Shown in pieces: positions 34,503-45,609 of a DNA stretch of 61,342 nt (positions are counted from its first letter, which is position 1; every line of letters begins with the position of its first letter). Where the stretch lies: positions 1 to 61,342 of the forward strand of contig SHYX01000030.1 in NCBI GenBank assembly GCA_009692585.1, read 5' to 3'. The notes below the pieces were generated by a model, which was not told where the DNA came from, made no database searches, and worked only from the letters and a program-made list of their open reading frames with translations. This DNA is from Myxococcales bacterium (GTDB taxonomy: Bacteria; Myxococcota; UBA796; SXON01). Both the position numbers and the translations under genes were made by a program.

Positions 34503-35153
34503 ATGCTCGCCTTCTACTTCGCCTGCACGCCTCCCGACCCCGACGCTTTGCTCCGCGAAGGGCGCGTCGACGAGGCGATCGCGGCCTACGCCGCCGCTTC
34601 GGGGCGTTTCATCCCGTCGGGACATCCGACCGCTCAGTCTCTCGCGAAGCGAGCCCAGTCGGAGTCGTGGATCACGGTCGCCGAACTGGTACGGTGGACC
34701 GAAGCGGCTGCCCTGCTCGAGGGGGTGCCGGCCACGCGAACCCTGCCGCTGGACGTGTCGTTCGAAGCGTGGGCCACGATGGCCGCGTGCACCGCCGGCC
34801 GCTTGGAAGGGCCGTGGCGGGTGGCGGTGGGGCGCTCCGAGGGACCCGACGATCCCGACCCGAACGAGGCCGGGCGCCCGGGCGAGGGCGTCGCGTACGC
34901 CAAGGGGCGAGTCGTCGGCAGCGCGATCTCCGTACGCCCGGGGAGCGAGGGCGAAGGCCGAGCGGCGCTCGCCGACCTGTTCGGCCACCTGGACCGCGAT
35001 CCCCCCGCACACCTGGTCACCATCGTGCTTGCCGACGCAGCCGACAGCCTCTCGGTGAACCTCACGCGTCGCGACGGAGTCTGGTGGACCCTGTCGGCCA
35101 ACGACGCCGAAGCCGGCGCGGCGTGGATCCTCGCGTGCGGGAGCGCTGCGTGA
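34503..35153 (+). CDS. Small lipoprotein of unknown function
   Basis: A 216-residue protein beginning MLAFYFACTPPDPDALLREGRVDEAIAAYAAASG. The start gives a minimal lipoprotein signal (Cys8) followed by a TPR-like helix pair (LREGRVDEAIAAYAAA). The rest is mixed, with a beta-rich C-terminal half. The ATG at 34503 is chosen because the signal begins there; the frame upstream is open but arginine-rich. Preceded by 264 bases without a clear gene. Its stop overlaps the next gene start (GTGA), so the two are coupled. Confidence 0.72.
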   Translation: MLAFYFACTPPDPDALLREGRVDEAIAAYAAASGRFIPSGHPTAQSLAKRAQSESWITVAELVRWTEAAALLEGVPATRTLPLDVSFEAWATMAACTAGRLEGPWRVAVGRSEGPDDPDPNEAGRPGEGVAYAKGRVVGSAISVRPGSEGEGRAALADLFGHLDRDPPAHLVTIVLADAADSLSVNLTRRDGVWWTLSANDAEAGAAWILACGSAA

Positions 35154-35725
35154 GGCGCTCGCCCTGGAGCTGGGTGGCGCTCTCGGGGCTTGCGGCCGTC
35201 GTGCCGGTGCCGGTTCTCGACGACTGGCTGTCTCGACGGGCCCTCCGGCGGGCGGTTCAGCTCGACGCGCCCGACGACGCCCCGCTCACCGACGGGCAGC
35301 TCGACGTGCTGACGGGGGATCGCTCGTCGCTGATGGTAGGGTGTCTCGTCCTCGGGCTGTGGTGGCCGATCAAGAAGCTTTTCCGGACGATTCTGTGGTT
35401 CTTGACCGTCAAGGATGTCATCGACCGCGTCGCCGCCGGCGCGCAGGTGTTGGCCTCGATCCGCGTGGCACGGGAGCGGGGGTGGCTCGCGGGCGACGAG
35501 GCCGCAGTGCGCGACGCCATCGATGTCGCGTTCGGTCGCACGCGGTGGTCGCCGATTACGCGGTTCCTCCTCGGCTATGAACGCCCGGCGCCGTCGGAAC
35601 ACGACGAGGCCGAGCCCCTGGGGAGGTTGGCGCAGGCCCTCCGCCGCATGGCCGGCGGGGCGGTGATGGACCGGGTCTTTGTCGAGCGCGCGTTGTCCGC
35701 GGTCGCCGCCAGGGGGTCGGGCTGA
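35150..35725 (+). CDS. Predicted membrane-associated protein, unknown
   Basis: A 191-residue protein with hydrophobic stretches at about 6-24 (WSWVALSGLAAVVPVPVL) and 60-86 (SLMVGCLVLGLWWPIKKLFRTILWFL), followed by amphipathic helices (VIDRVAAGAQVLASIRVAR). The pattern, with VPVPVLDDW and DVIDRVAAG, loosely recalls small cytoplasmic-membrane proteins of the EcsC/DUF697 kind, but I cannot assign a family. GTG start overlaps the previous stop. A lipase-like gene follows after 18 bases. Confidence 0.68.
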   Translation: MRRSPWSWVALSGLAAVVPVPVLDDWLSRRALRRAVQLDAPDDAPLTDGQLDVLTGDRSSLMVGCLVLGLWWPIKKLFRTILWFLTVKDVIDRVAAGAQVLASIRVARERGWLAGDEAAVRDAIDVAFGRTRWSPITRFLLGYERPAPSEHDEAEPLGRLAQALRRMAGGAVMDRVFVERALSAVAARGSG

Positions 35726-35743
35726 CGGGTTAGCATCCTCGCT

Positions 35744-37513
35744 ATGGTCCTCGGCCTCCTCCTCGCCTGTCCGCTACCCGAAGATTCGGCCGCGGAGGCG
35801 CCGGTTGGTGCGCTGGGCCTCGGGCGCACCAACCCGTTTCCGAGTGTGGAGTTGGTCGAGGACGGACGACTCGCCTTCGCCGCGACCGACCTTCCGCTCA
35901 GCGCCGCGGGCCAGGCGTGGGATCTGGGCGTGCTTGGGCGCCGGACCGGCTTCTCGCCCGTGCAGCCCGCCATCGTTCGGTTCGAGCAGGCCGTCGATGA
36001 AGCCAGCGTGTCCGGTCCGAATGGCGTCGCGACGAACGGAACCGTTCGCCTCGTCGACCTCGACTCCGGTGAGGCGCTGCCTTGTTTTGCGGAGCTTGAC
36101 GCGGCGACCGAGGCGATGGACAGCGGCCTTCGGACGCTGATCGTGCGCCCGATGGTCGCGATGACGTCGGGACATCGCATCGCCGTGGTGGTCACCTCGG
36201 GCGTCACCTCGCAGGGTGTCCCCCTGCCGGTGCCCGCGCCGACCGGACACTATGCAGAGCTGGTCGCCGAACTGGCGGCGTTGGGTCAGGACGACGTCGT
36301 GTTGGCATGGGACTTCCCGGTGCAGAGTTACCCCGACCTCGTGGACGGCGCGCTGGCGCGGGCGGCGGCGCCGGGGGCGCACACCATCGACTGGACGTGG
36401 GAGACGGGGGGGGAGATCGAGCCGCCGCCGGGCCTCTGGCGGCTGGCGGAGGGGTCGTTTGTGACCACCGAGTTCCTGGTGGACGGAACGCGGCTGGCGC
36501 TGGACGAGGGTGGCCTTCCCGTCGCGCAGGGTGAACGGGCCGCCTACCTGATGGTGGCGATTCCCGAGGCGGTCAGAGACGCCGCGCCGGGCAGCGCGCC
36601 GGTGGTGATCTTCGGCCACGGCATCCTCTCCGAGCCCGACAACTACCTCCACGATGGGGACCCCAGCGCGCTCATCGCCTTGGCCAACGGCCTCGGCGCG
36701 ATCGTGGTCGCCACCAAGTGGACGGGGCTGACCGCCGACGATCAACTGCACGCGCTCGAGGTCGCGTCGGACTTCGCGCGTTTTCACGAAGTGCCCGAGA
36801 TGCTGGTGCAGGGGGTGGTCGACACCCGCGCGCTCGCAGTACTGCTTCGCGACGGCGCGCTGCTCGCCGACCCGCTGTTCGCCGGGCTCGCCGACCCCGC
36901 GACGATCTGGTACTACGGCATCTCGCTGGGCGGGATCGAAGGTGCGGTCACCCTCGCCAACCAGGACGTCGTCTCGCGCGGCGTGCTCCACGTCGGCGGC
37001 GCGGCGTGGGCCACCATGCTCGAGCGCAGCTCCAACTGGCCTCCGTTCGACATCGTCGTCACGCGGACCTTTCCCGACCCGTGGGACCGCCAACTGCTCT
37101 ACGCGACCACCCAACTCTACTGGGACAGCGTCGACCCGGCGACCTACGCCGACCGGCTGGCCGGGGGCACCTGGTTGTGGCAGCAGTCGATGGGCGACGA
37201 GCAGGTTCCCAACGTGACGACCGAGCTCCTGGCGCGCAGTGTGGGTCTGCCGCTCGGCACCCCCGCCGTCACCACCCCACTAGGCCTGGCTCCGAGCGCG
37301 ATGCCGCTCACGGGCGCCGCGCTGACGCAGTTCGATCCGGAGGTGGAGCCACCGGACGCGACCAATCGGCCGGCCTCGCGCTCGGGCGCGCACGCCGCGC
37401 CCCGGATGTGGGAAGGAACCCAGGCCCAGGCCGCCCACTTTCTGCGGACAGGAGAGGTCGCCCACTTCTGCGGGGAGGCGCCGTGCTCCGCGTCCAATCC
37501 CGGGAGCTGGTAG
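35744..37513 (+). CDS. Alpha/beta-hydrolase-fold lipoprotein (lipase-like)
   Basis: A 589-residue exported protein: MVLGLLLACPLPED is a short lipoprotein signal (Cys9). An N-terminal beta domain (about 25-180, with RTNPFPSVELVEDGRLAF and the VVTSGVTSQG segment) precedes an alpha/beta hydrolase: VVIFGHGILSEPDNYL gives the oxyanion loop, and IWYYGISLGGIEGA gives the nucleophile Ser394. The two-part layout resembles bacterial virulence-factor-lipase-type proteins. Catalytic acid and base could not be fixed by eye. Its 3' end overlaps the next gene by 31 bases. Confidence 0.82.
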   Translation: MVLGLLLACPLPEDSAAEAPVGALGLGRTNPFPSVELVEDGRLAFAATDLPLSAAGQAWDLGVLGRRTGFSPVQPAIVRFEQAVDEASVSGPNGVATNGTVRLVDLDSGEALPCFAELDAATEAMDSGLRTLIVRPMVAMTSGHRIAVVVTSGVTSQGVPLPVPAPTGHYAELVAELAALGQDDVVLAWDFPVQSYPDLVDGALARAAAPGAHTIDWTWETGGEIEPPPGLWRLAEGSFVTTEFLVDGTRLALDEGGLPVAQGERAAYLMVAIPEAVRDAAPGSAPVVIFGHGILSEPDNYLHDGDPSALIALANGLGAIVVATKWTGLTADDQLHALEVASDFARFHEVPEMLVQGVVDTRALAVLLRDGALLADPLFAGLADPATIWYYGISLGGIEGAVTLANQDVVSRGVLHVGGAAWATMLERSSNWPPFDIVVTRTFPDPWDRQLLYATTQLYWDSVDPATYADRLAGGTWLWQQSMGDEQVPNVTTELLARSVGLPLGTPAVTTPLGLAPSAMPLTGAALTQFDPEVEPPDATNRPASRSGAHAAPRMWEGTQAQAAHFLRTGEVAHFCGEAPCSASNPGSW

Positions 37514-38802
37514 CCGCGCTCGCCGCCGCCCTCGCGCCAGGCGCGTGGGCGTGGTGGCCGGGCGCGCCGTCGGTGTTGGACGCCGAGCGTGGCGCGGCTG
37601 GGGTGGTGGCGTTGCGGGAACTCGGTGTCGGGGAGGCGACAGGGGTGGCGGAAGCGGCGCTCCTCGTGGCCTTCTGGATGGCGGGCTATCTGGGCTGGCG
37701 CTGTGCCCGCGAGCGGGCACCGGAAGCGGGCTGGGGCGCTGCCGCCTGTTTCGCTGCGGCCGCACAGCTCGGCCCGTGGAGCCTCTGGCTCCTGGCGCAC
37801 GCCGATCCGGGCTTGTTCGCCATCGGCCCGGTGCTCGTGGCGGGCGGTCTGGTTGCGCACCGACGCGCCGCGGCGCTGCTGCTCGTCGCCGCCGTGCTCG
37901 CCGCCGGTGGCGCCTACGCCGCGCGCCTCGTCCCCCCGCCCGCGGTGGGTTCGACGCCGATGTACGCCGGCGCCTCCGGCGCCTGGTTCCCGCTCCCTCC
38001 CGCTGAGGCCGCCCCCTGGCGCGCTGCCGCCGCCGCGTACGGCGGGCGCTGGGTGCACCCGTTGAGCGTGGCCGTCAGCGGCGACGGCTCAAGAGGAATG
38101 CCGGCGCTGGCGCTGCCGCTGGCGGTGGAAGCGGCCGTGGTTCCGGCGCCCCCCTTCGACCTCGACGTGTGGGCGCTGGCGATCACGCCGTCCGCGACGC
38201 ACGCCGTTCTCCGCTCGGTCGGGGTGGCCGCGCTGACGGCGCCGATCGCCGCGCTGGTGCTCGCCGTGGCGGCCGGCCTCCTTCGGGGTGGGGGTAGACG
38301 TGCCCGCCTGGTCGTGGCCGCCCTGGCCGTCGTCTCGATCGTTGGAGACGCCGCGGTGCGACGCGGTTGTTACCGGCCACCGACCCCCGCGCTCCTGCCT
38401 GGGGCCGCGCTCGCCGCGGCGCCGCCGGCGCCGCTCCACTTCCCATCGCCGTACGCGCCCTGGAGCAGCGGCCGCTGGTCGGTGATGCAACTCGGCGCGG
38501 TGGGGGCCGAAGCGCCTCCGGCGGCGGCCGCCCCGCTCATCGTCGAGATGGCGCGGTTGTCCGGCGAGGGCCTGGACGTCGCCGCGGCCGGACCCGCCTG
38601 GGAGGCAGGCCGCATCGCGCTGTCAGCGGGGCTCGCCGCCGTGCCGGGCGGCGTGCTGGTGGACAGCGCGGCGCTGCCGGGGTGGGGGTGGGCGCGGCTT
38701 TACGCGGCGCTGCAAGAGGCAGGCGCGACGGTCGACGGGGAGGGGCCGTTGGTCCTGGTGCGGCCACCACCCGAACCCGCGCGGCCGTCGTCACCCCCGT
38801 GA
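37483..38802 (+). CDS. Polytopic membrane protein of unknown function
   Basis: A 439-residue protein with about six hydrophobic segments, among them ALLVAFWMAGYLGW, ACFAAAAQLGPWSLWLLA, FAIGPVLVAGGLVA, AAALLLVAAVLAAGGAYAA, ALTAPIAALVLAVAAGLL and LVVAALAVVSIVGDAA, plus two Pro/Ala-rich soluble parts. GTG at 37483 has GGGGAGG five bases upstream and overlaps the lipase-like gene. Composition is extremely Ala-rich, as expected from the GC content. No family recognised. Confidence 0.72.
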   Translation: MLRVQSRELVAALAAALAPGAWAWWPGAPSVLDAERGAAGVVALRELGVGEATGVAEAALLVAFWMAGYLGWRCARERAPEAGWGAAACFAAAAQLGPWSLWLLAHADPGLFAIGPVLVAGGLVAHRRAAALLLVAAVLAAGGAYAARLVPPPAVGSTPMYAGASGAWFPLPPAEAAPWRAAAAAYGGRWVHPLSVAVSGDGSRGMPALALPLAVEAAVVPAPPFDLDVWALAITPSATHAVLRSVGVAALTAPIAALVLAVAAGLLRGGGRRARLVVAALAVVSIVGDAAVRRGCYRPPTPALLPGAALAAAPPAPLHFPSPYAPWSSGRWSVMQLGAVGAEAPPAAAAPLIVEMARLSGEGLDVAAAGPAWEAGRIALSAGLAAVPGGVLVDSAALPGWGWARLYAALQEAGATVDGEGPLVLVRPPPEPARPSSPP

Positions 38803-38840
38803 TGGGCTCGGTGGTTCCCCCGACCCGCGCACCGTTCGGA

Positions 38841-39917
38841 TCACCGCGGCCCAGCCACCGAGGGCGGCTTCGCCATTCGCCGGATGTCGGCGACCTGGGG
38901 CGCGCTGAGATCGAGGCGGTACGTGGCGGTCAGCGGTAGACTACGAATGGCGGTGCCGGCGCACTGGATGACGAGTGCTTCGTAGCGCAGGAGCACGTGG
39001 ATCGCGGGCGTGGCGGGCAGCGGGCGGCCGTCGGACGTCAGGGTGAGCACCCCGGAGACGAGCTGCGTGTTGGCGTCGTGCGCGAACGCAGCGGCCCCTT
39101 TCCAGGTGACCTGCAGGTAACTGCGCCCGCCGATGTCGCTGTGGAGCCACCCGGGGTCTTCGCGTTCGACGGCGATGCCGGGTGAGATCTCGCGCGGAGG
39201 GCGCGCGTCGGAGACGCCCCCGGGCGCCACCCTACCGGGCGGCGAGCCCGACGGTGCGCTGGGGCCGAAGCTGCGTGCCTGCGGCGTGCCGCCACCGTGC
39301 GAATCCCACGAGACGCTGCGGACGGCGGGGACCGCGCCGTCGGCCGCGGCCGTGTTCGGCTGGGGGTCACCCTTCATCGCGGCGCGGAGGGCGTCCCGCA
39401 TGGCCGCGCGGCCCGATCCCTGCTCGGTGGGGCGGTCGGAGGTCCAGGTGGTAGCCGCCCCGCCGAGCGTCCGGCCGAACGCGCCCAGCCGGTCACGCTC
39501 GCCGACGCCGCTGACGGTCGATTTCGGTAGACCAGTGTAGTCCCGCACGTCGGACAGCTCCCGCAAGGTGCCGCCCGCCTGTTTTGCCCGCAGGAACTGC
39601 TGCCACCGGTCCGCATCGCCCTCGTTGACCTTCTTGAGCCGGATGAGGTAGCCTTGCGGCTCGTTGGGGGCACCCGGCAGCGCGCGCATGACCTCGCCCT
39701 CGAGCAGCGCCGTTCCCGGGGTGGGCGACAGGGCGGCCCGCATCGTCACGAGATCAAGCGGCCGGAGCGTCGCGTCCACCTGGACGTACAGCCGGCTGCC
39801 CTCGATCCACACCAATTTGCCAAAGCTCAGGCCCTCCTGGGACTGCACGCCCGTGGAGACGCGGACCGTCAGGCGCTCGGGTCCCGGCGTGGAATGGGAG
39901 GGAGGGAGTGTCGGCAT
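38841..39917 (-). CDS. Possible PilZ-type protein with a second C-terminal domain
   Basis: A 358-residue soluble protein. Residues about 15-115 form a beta-rich unit (RLTVRVSTGVQSQEGLSFGKLVWIEGSRLYVQVDATLRPLDLVTMRA...GTALLEGEVMRAL) that recalls PilZ-like c-di-GMP domains, though the usual RxxxR and D/NxSxxG motifs are not clear. A ~130-residue Gly/Pro/Ser-rich linker follows, then a second beta-rich unit (about 260-345, SYLQVTWKGAAAFAHDANTQLVSGVLTLTSDG). The call is weak; a scaffolding role is as likely. Confidence 0.6.
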   Translation of the reverse strand: MPTLPPSHSTPGPERLTVRVSTGVQSQEGLSFGKLVWIEGSRLYVQVDATLRPLDLVTMRAALSPTPGTALLEGEVMRALPGAPNEPQGYLIRLKKVNEGDADRWQQFLRAKQAGGTLRELSDVRDYTGLPKSTVSGVGERDRLGAFGRTLGGAATTWTSDRPTEQGSGRAAMRDALRAAMKGDPQPNTAAADGAVPAVRSVSWDSHGGGTPQARSFGPSAPSGSPPGRVAPGGVSDARPPREISPGIAVEREDPGWLHSDIGGRSYLQVTWKGAAAFAHDANTQLVSGVLTLTSDGRPLPATPAIHVLLRYEALVIQCAGTAIRSLPLTATYRLDLSAPQVADIRRMAKPPSVAGPR

Positions 39918-39981
39918 GACGCGCAGCCGCTAACCGTGCGCAGCGACAATGGCGCCGTGAAAAAGAAATATGGAGCAGTTG

Positions 39982-41004
39982 TCAGCCCGCCTCCCCGAAT
40001 TCGGGGAGGCAGGACGGCGTGACGGGTTGCGATGGCAGACCCAGTTTGCCGATCGCCTCGGTGGTGAATCCGGCAAGCCGGAGCCCAAGGCGGGGAAGCT
40101 CGGGGTTGGTGGACCACAGCCTGAACACCGAAGGATGGGGGGCGGTCTCTGAGAGGTGAGCGCGCAGCTCCGCGAACGCCGGGAAGAATTGGATTCCCCC
40201 GATGGGGTCGAAGCACATGGCCGGGCTTCCCTCCCGGAGGGTCTCGCCCAGACGCAGCTCGATTCGCTCCGCGGGTTTGCCCGTCTGGAGTTCCCAACGC
40301 TCGGCGCGCGTGGCTGCGGTGCCGCTGGCGCCGCGGTCTGCGAAGCAGAGCACCTCCATGAAGCGGGCGAGTGCCGCTTCGAGTGAGGCGGCGTCGCCGC
40401 ATTGCACGAGGTCCACCCCGAAGTGGGCGCGCCAGACCCGGTGCTGGTCGCGCTGCCGGGCGAAGTCGGCTCGGCGTTGGTGCAACGCCGCCAGGACCGA
40501 GGGTTCGGGGCTCTGCCGCCACGCGTCCAGCAGTTGCAGCCGCGCGATCACCCCCTGCTCGCCGTACAGGCCCGGCTCGCCGAGGAATTCGGCGCCGTCG
40601 GCCCAGGGGACGATGCGCGCGCGCAGGACCGTACGCGTCGGCAGCTCGGCCCGCGCGTGACTGGGACAGCGCACGACGTGGGTGCTGTCGTCCTTCAGGT
40701 CACGCAAGCGGACGTGATCGCCGTCGTGGCCGTCAACCACCCAGAGGCTCGTGCGCACCTCCAGCGGCCACCGCGTCAGAGTCGGGACATCGTGCAACTC
40801 GGCCAGGCGTTCGGCGGCGGTCAGGCCCTCTTCGTCCAGCCACTCGGTGGCGACGAAGTCCAGGAGGTCCGGCCACTCGTCGGGTTCAGGGGGGCGGCCG
40901 TGCAGGGCTTGGGCGGCCCGCGACAGGCCTTCGGCGTCCCGCTGCACGTGTTTCCAGAGCGCGGTGCGGATGGCGTGGAGGTCGGCAGGCACGTGGGTGC
41001 CCAT
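39982..41004 (-). CDS. Conserved-looking protein of unknown function
   Basis: A 340-residue soluble protein without signal or membrane span. The N-terminal third is helical (WKHVQRDAEGLSRAAQALHGRPPEPDEWPDLLDFVATEWLDEEG), the middle has beta strands (SLWVVDGHDGDHVRLRDLKDDSTHVVRC; LRARIVPWADGAEFLGEPGLYGEQGVI), and the C-terminal part is mixed. Nothing identifies a catalytic site. It starts 17 bases from, and divergent to, the choice-of-anchor lipoprotein at 41022. Its last codons carry a perfect palindrome (39990-40011). Confidence 0.75.
   Translation of the reverse strand: MGTHVPADLHAIRTALWKHVQRDAEGLSRAAQALHGRPPEPDEWPDLLDFVATEWLDEEGLTAAERLAELHDVPTLTRWPLEVRTSLWVVDGHDGDHVRLRDLKDDSTHVVRCPSHARAELPTRTVLRARIVPWADGAEFLGEPGLYGEQGVIARLQLLDAWRQSPEPSVLAALHQRRADFARQRDQHRVWRAHFGVDLVQCGDAASLEAALARFMEVLCFADRGASGTAATRAERWELQTGKPAERIELRLGETLREGSPAMCFDPIGGIQFFPAFAELRAHLSETAPHPSVFRLWSTNPELPRLGLRLAGFTTEAIGKLGLPSQPVTPSCLPEFGEAG
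39990..40011. repeat. 22-base perfect palindrome at a gene end
   Basis: The arm GCCTCCCCGAA is followed directly by its reverse complement. On the minus strand it encodes the last residues of the unknown protein (…LPEFGEAG) and precedes its stop. A T-rich run (TTTCTTTTT) begins about 20 bases downstream, too far for a textbook intrinsic terminator. It may act as a terminator or an mRNA 3'-end protector, or bind a protein. Confidence 0.6.
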
Positions 41005-41021
41005 GATACTACGCCCTCCAG

Positions 41022-42413
41022 ATGCGCGTTCTGTTTCCCCTGTTGTTCGCCGGTTGTGACCCCGACCAGGGGCTCAACGCGGCCGAGCCGAAGCTGGTCT
41101 TCGAGCCGGCCACGATCGATTTTGGCGAGGTCGTGGTCGGCACCTACAGTGAGATCGGCGCCATGATTCGCAACGAAGGACTGGGCTCATTGCGGATTTC
41201 TGGTGCTGAGTTTGAGGGGGGGGCATCGGCTGATCTGAGCGTCGTCAGCTGGCCCGGGGCGCTGGCGGCGGGCGAAGCCGGGCTGCTCGTGGTCCGGTAC
41301 ACCCCGGACGTCGAGGGCGAGGACTGGGGCACGCTCCACGTGGCCAGCAATCAGAGCAGCGCGCCCACCGCTCCGGTCACGCTCACCGGGCTCGGGGTGC
41401 GGCCCTGCATCGACATCGATCCCGAGCTGTTGTGGTTCGGAACGATCGTTCCGGGGGAATCGGTGTCGCGTGACTTCCAGGTGCGCGCCGGCTGCACCGG
41501 GACGTTGCGGATCGGGAGCGCCGCCTTCCCCGGCGACGAGGCGGTGGCCTACTCCCTGAGCTGGCCGGAGGACTGGGCGGAGCCGTACGTCGTGCGCACC
41601 GGATTCTCGTTCACCGTCGGGGTGACCTTCTCGCCGCCCGACACCACCGAATGGAGTGGCGAACTGTGGTTCGCGTCGAATGATCCCGACGACTCGACCG
41701 CGGCGGTGCAGCTTCGTGGCAACACGGTGGACGACCCCACGGACAACGAACCGCCGTATGTGGAAATCACCGAGCCCGACGTCGGTGAGTATTTTCTCGA
41801 CAATCAGTTGGTGACCCTCAACGCCGTGGTCTACGACGCCGACGAGGCGCCCACCAATCTGATCTGTGGCTGGTACGTCAACGGGAGCCGCTCGGCCGAT
41901 GCCGACGCCACCATCGGCGTCGACGGCACCATCGCCGCCGCCGTCTATCTGCCCGTCGGCGACGTGGAGATCGAGCTGCGGTGTTACGACTCCGAAGGCG
42001 AGCAGGGCGCCGACTCGACGCGCGTGGACGTCTGGAAGCACGACGAGCCGCTGCAGTATGTGATTTCGGGTGGCTCCACCGTTTTCGACTATTTCACCAT
42101 CGACGACGATCTGCGCATCACCATCGACGGGGTGGTCGTCTTCGACGATGACAACGACGCCAAGGACACCCTGGCGCCGGTCACCATCGCGGCCAGCGTG
42201 GGGGACACCCTCGAGTTGCTCGCGGTCGACCAGAACTCGTGTGACGCCGTCATCGATCCATTGGTGTTACATTGGGGTACCGGGCGGCAACAAGCATTGA
42301 ACGAGGGTGTCTGTCGCAGCGCCTGTCCGGACCACGCCTGCTACGATGGCAGCTACGCCGGACCCTGGCCGAGCGTGTTGTTGGAGGAGGGTTTTTTGGT
42401 GGCGATTCCGTAG
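41022..42413 (+). CDS. Choice-of-anchor D-type lipoprotein
   Basis: A 463-residue secreted protein. MRVLFPLLFAGCDPDQG is a lipoprotein signal (Cys12). Two ASPM/HYDIN-like immunoglobulin-type domains follow, each with the signature pattern: EPATIDFGEVVVGTYSEIGAMIRNEGLGSLRISG and DPELLWFGTIVPGESVSRDFQVRAGCTGTLRIG. A further Ig-like part (PYVEITEPDVGEYFLDNQLVTLNAVVYDADE) and an unidentified C-terminal domain complete it. Such proteins are typical surface or fruiting-body-matrix components in this kind of genome; function unknown. Confidence 0.85.
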   Translation: MRVLFPLLFAGCDPDQGLNAAEPKLVFEPATIDFGEVVVGTYSEIGAMIRNEGLGSLRISGAEFEGGASADLSVVSWPGALAAGEAGLLVVRYTPDVEGEDWGTLHVASNQSSAPTAPVTLTGLGVRPCIDIDPELLWFGTIVPGESVSRDFQVRAGCTGTLRIGSAAFPGDEAVAYSLSWPEDWAEPYVVRTGFSFTVGVTFSPPDTTEWSGELWFASNDPDDSTAAVQLRGNTVDDPTDNEPPYVEITEPDVGEYFLDNQLVTLNAVVYDADEAPTNLICGWYVNGSRSADADATIGVDGTIAAAVYLPVGDVEIELRCYDSEGEQGADSTRVDVWKHDEPLQYVISGGSTVFDYFTIDDDLRITIDGVVVFDDDNDAKDTLAPVTIAASVGDTLELLAVDQNSCDAVIDPLVLHWGTGRQQALNEGVCRSACPDHACYDGSYAGPWPSVLLEEGFLVAIP

Positions 42414-42473
42414 CGGCGGGGCGCCGTCATCGCCCGCGAGCGCGGCGGCGAAGCGCTCGGCCGCCGTCGGCGC

Positions 42474-44360
<1,887 letters not shown>

Positions 44361-44505
44361 GCTGGCGCCGCGGTCCGGCGCCCTCCCCGTGTCGCGACCT
44401 CACACCGGTTTCGCGGCCATCCCCGCCGACCGCGCCGCGATGCGTTCCGGGCCGATCCTGACCTCGAAACCGGGCCGCAGCATCGCCCCGAAGGTCCACC
44501 GTACA

Positions 44506-45609
44506 TCACGGACTCGGCGCCAGGTACTCCACGGCGCCCTTGTCGGCGTCGATACGCTCGACGCCCCAGAAGTCGGTGAAGGTGACGAAGTCGCCTTTGG
44601 CGCTGTCGATGAGCGGTGAGCCCTCCATCGGTCGCGGCGGCGTGAAAGCCATGTCCAACTGGGGGTCCTGGACCTTGATAGAAAAGTCGTCGCCGTCGGG
44701 GAAGGCGTCGGTGCTCCCCCACTCGACGTTTCCCTGCGACGAGATGTTCAGCCGCGGCACCACCCCGCTCCCTTCGGCGACGGTCATGATCGCGCCGTTG
44801 TCGACGAACACCGAATTGTCGATCACCGAGTAGATGTCATAGTCGCCGCTGAGGTCCAGCTCGATGGCTACGGCGTTTCCGACGAAAGTCATGTTGTACA
44901 TGCGCAGGTCGGTGTAGTAGCCGCTGCAACTGTTTCGGCAGCCACTCAACGTAAGGCGGACGCCCGCGGTGGCCCCGGCGATCCACCCGTCCGAGAGGGC
45001 GATGCCGGCGACGGCCTCGCTGACCTCGGCGTCGATCGGGGAACGGACCAGCCCGCAGCGGTCGCAGAAGAAGTTGTCGAAGTCGGCGATGACCGCGTCG
45101 CGGAGGGTGACGTCGTTGAACTGATACGAACCCGAGCCGGTGACCCGTCCCGTCGCGGTGAGCCCGGCCAGGACGCGCACCTCGTAGTGACCAGAGGGGT
45201 CATCGACGACGGTGACGTCGCGCCCCTGCCCGCGGAAGGCGGACACGGCGGTGGCCCCATCGGGGAGGGGTCCCGGAGCATAGGTGCCGGGGCCCAGGCA
45301 GAGGTTGCTCTTGCCATCCAGAAGCGCGTCTTCGATCGTCGGGTAGACGTCCGGTACCAGGATCGGCGAACAACCGACGATGGGGTCGCCGTCACCGCCC
45401 ACACAGTCCATGTCCACGCCGTCGCCCTTCTGGTCGTCGGCGGCACCGGGGTAGACGTCGTCGCGGCTGTCGTCACAGTCCTCGGGCGTGTAGATGCCGT
45501 CGCCGTCGGCGTCGAAGGGGCCGGTGTCGGCAGGGTCGCCGGTCTCGCCGGTCTCGTCGGCGGTGGTGCACGCCGAGAGCACGAAGAACAGGAACATGGT
45601 CGGCCTCAC
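44506..45609 (-). CDS. MopE-motif / beta-helix lipoprotein
   Basis: A 367-residue exported protein. The signal is MRPTMFLFFVLSAC (lipobox Cys14). An acidic linker is followed by the MopE-type metal-binding word DADGDGIYTPEDCDDSRDDVYPGAAD (about 33-58) and then by a pectate-lyase-like/choice-of-anchor-Q beta-helix (YPTIEDALLDGKSNLCLGPGTYA ... VSVIDNSVFVDN-type rungs ... GSPLIDSAKGDF...DKGAVEY). GTG at 45609 overlaps the SGNH stop (GTGA); ATG at 45597 is an alternative. It ends the coupled Mla-type operon. Confidence 0.84.
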   Translation of the reverse strand: MRPTMFLFFVLSACTTADETGETGDPADTGPFDADGDGIYTPEDCDDSRDDVYPGAADDQKGDGVDMDCVGGDGDPIVGCSPILVPDVYPTIEDALLDGKSNLCLGPGTYAPGPLPDGATAVSAFRGQGRDVTVVDDPSGHYEVRVLAGLTATGRVTGSGSYQFNDVTLRDAVIADFDNFFCDRCGLVRSPIDAEVSEAVAGIALSDGWIAGATAGVRLTLSGCRNSCSGYYTDLRMYNMTFVGNAVAIELDLSGDYDIYSVIDNSVFVDNGAIMTVAEGSGVVPRLNISSQGNVEWGSTDAFPDGDDFSIKVQDPQLDMAFTPPRPMEGSPLIDSAKGDFVTFTDFWGVERIDADKGAVEYLAPSP

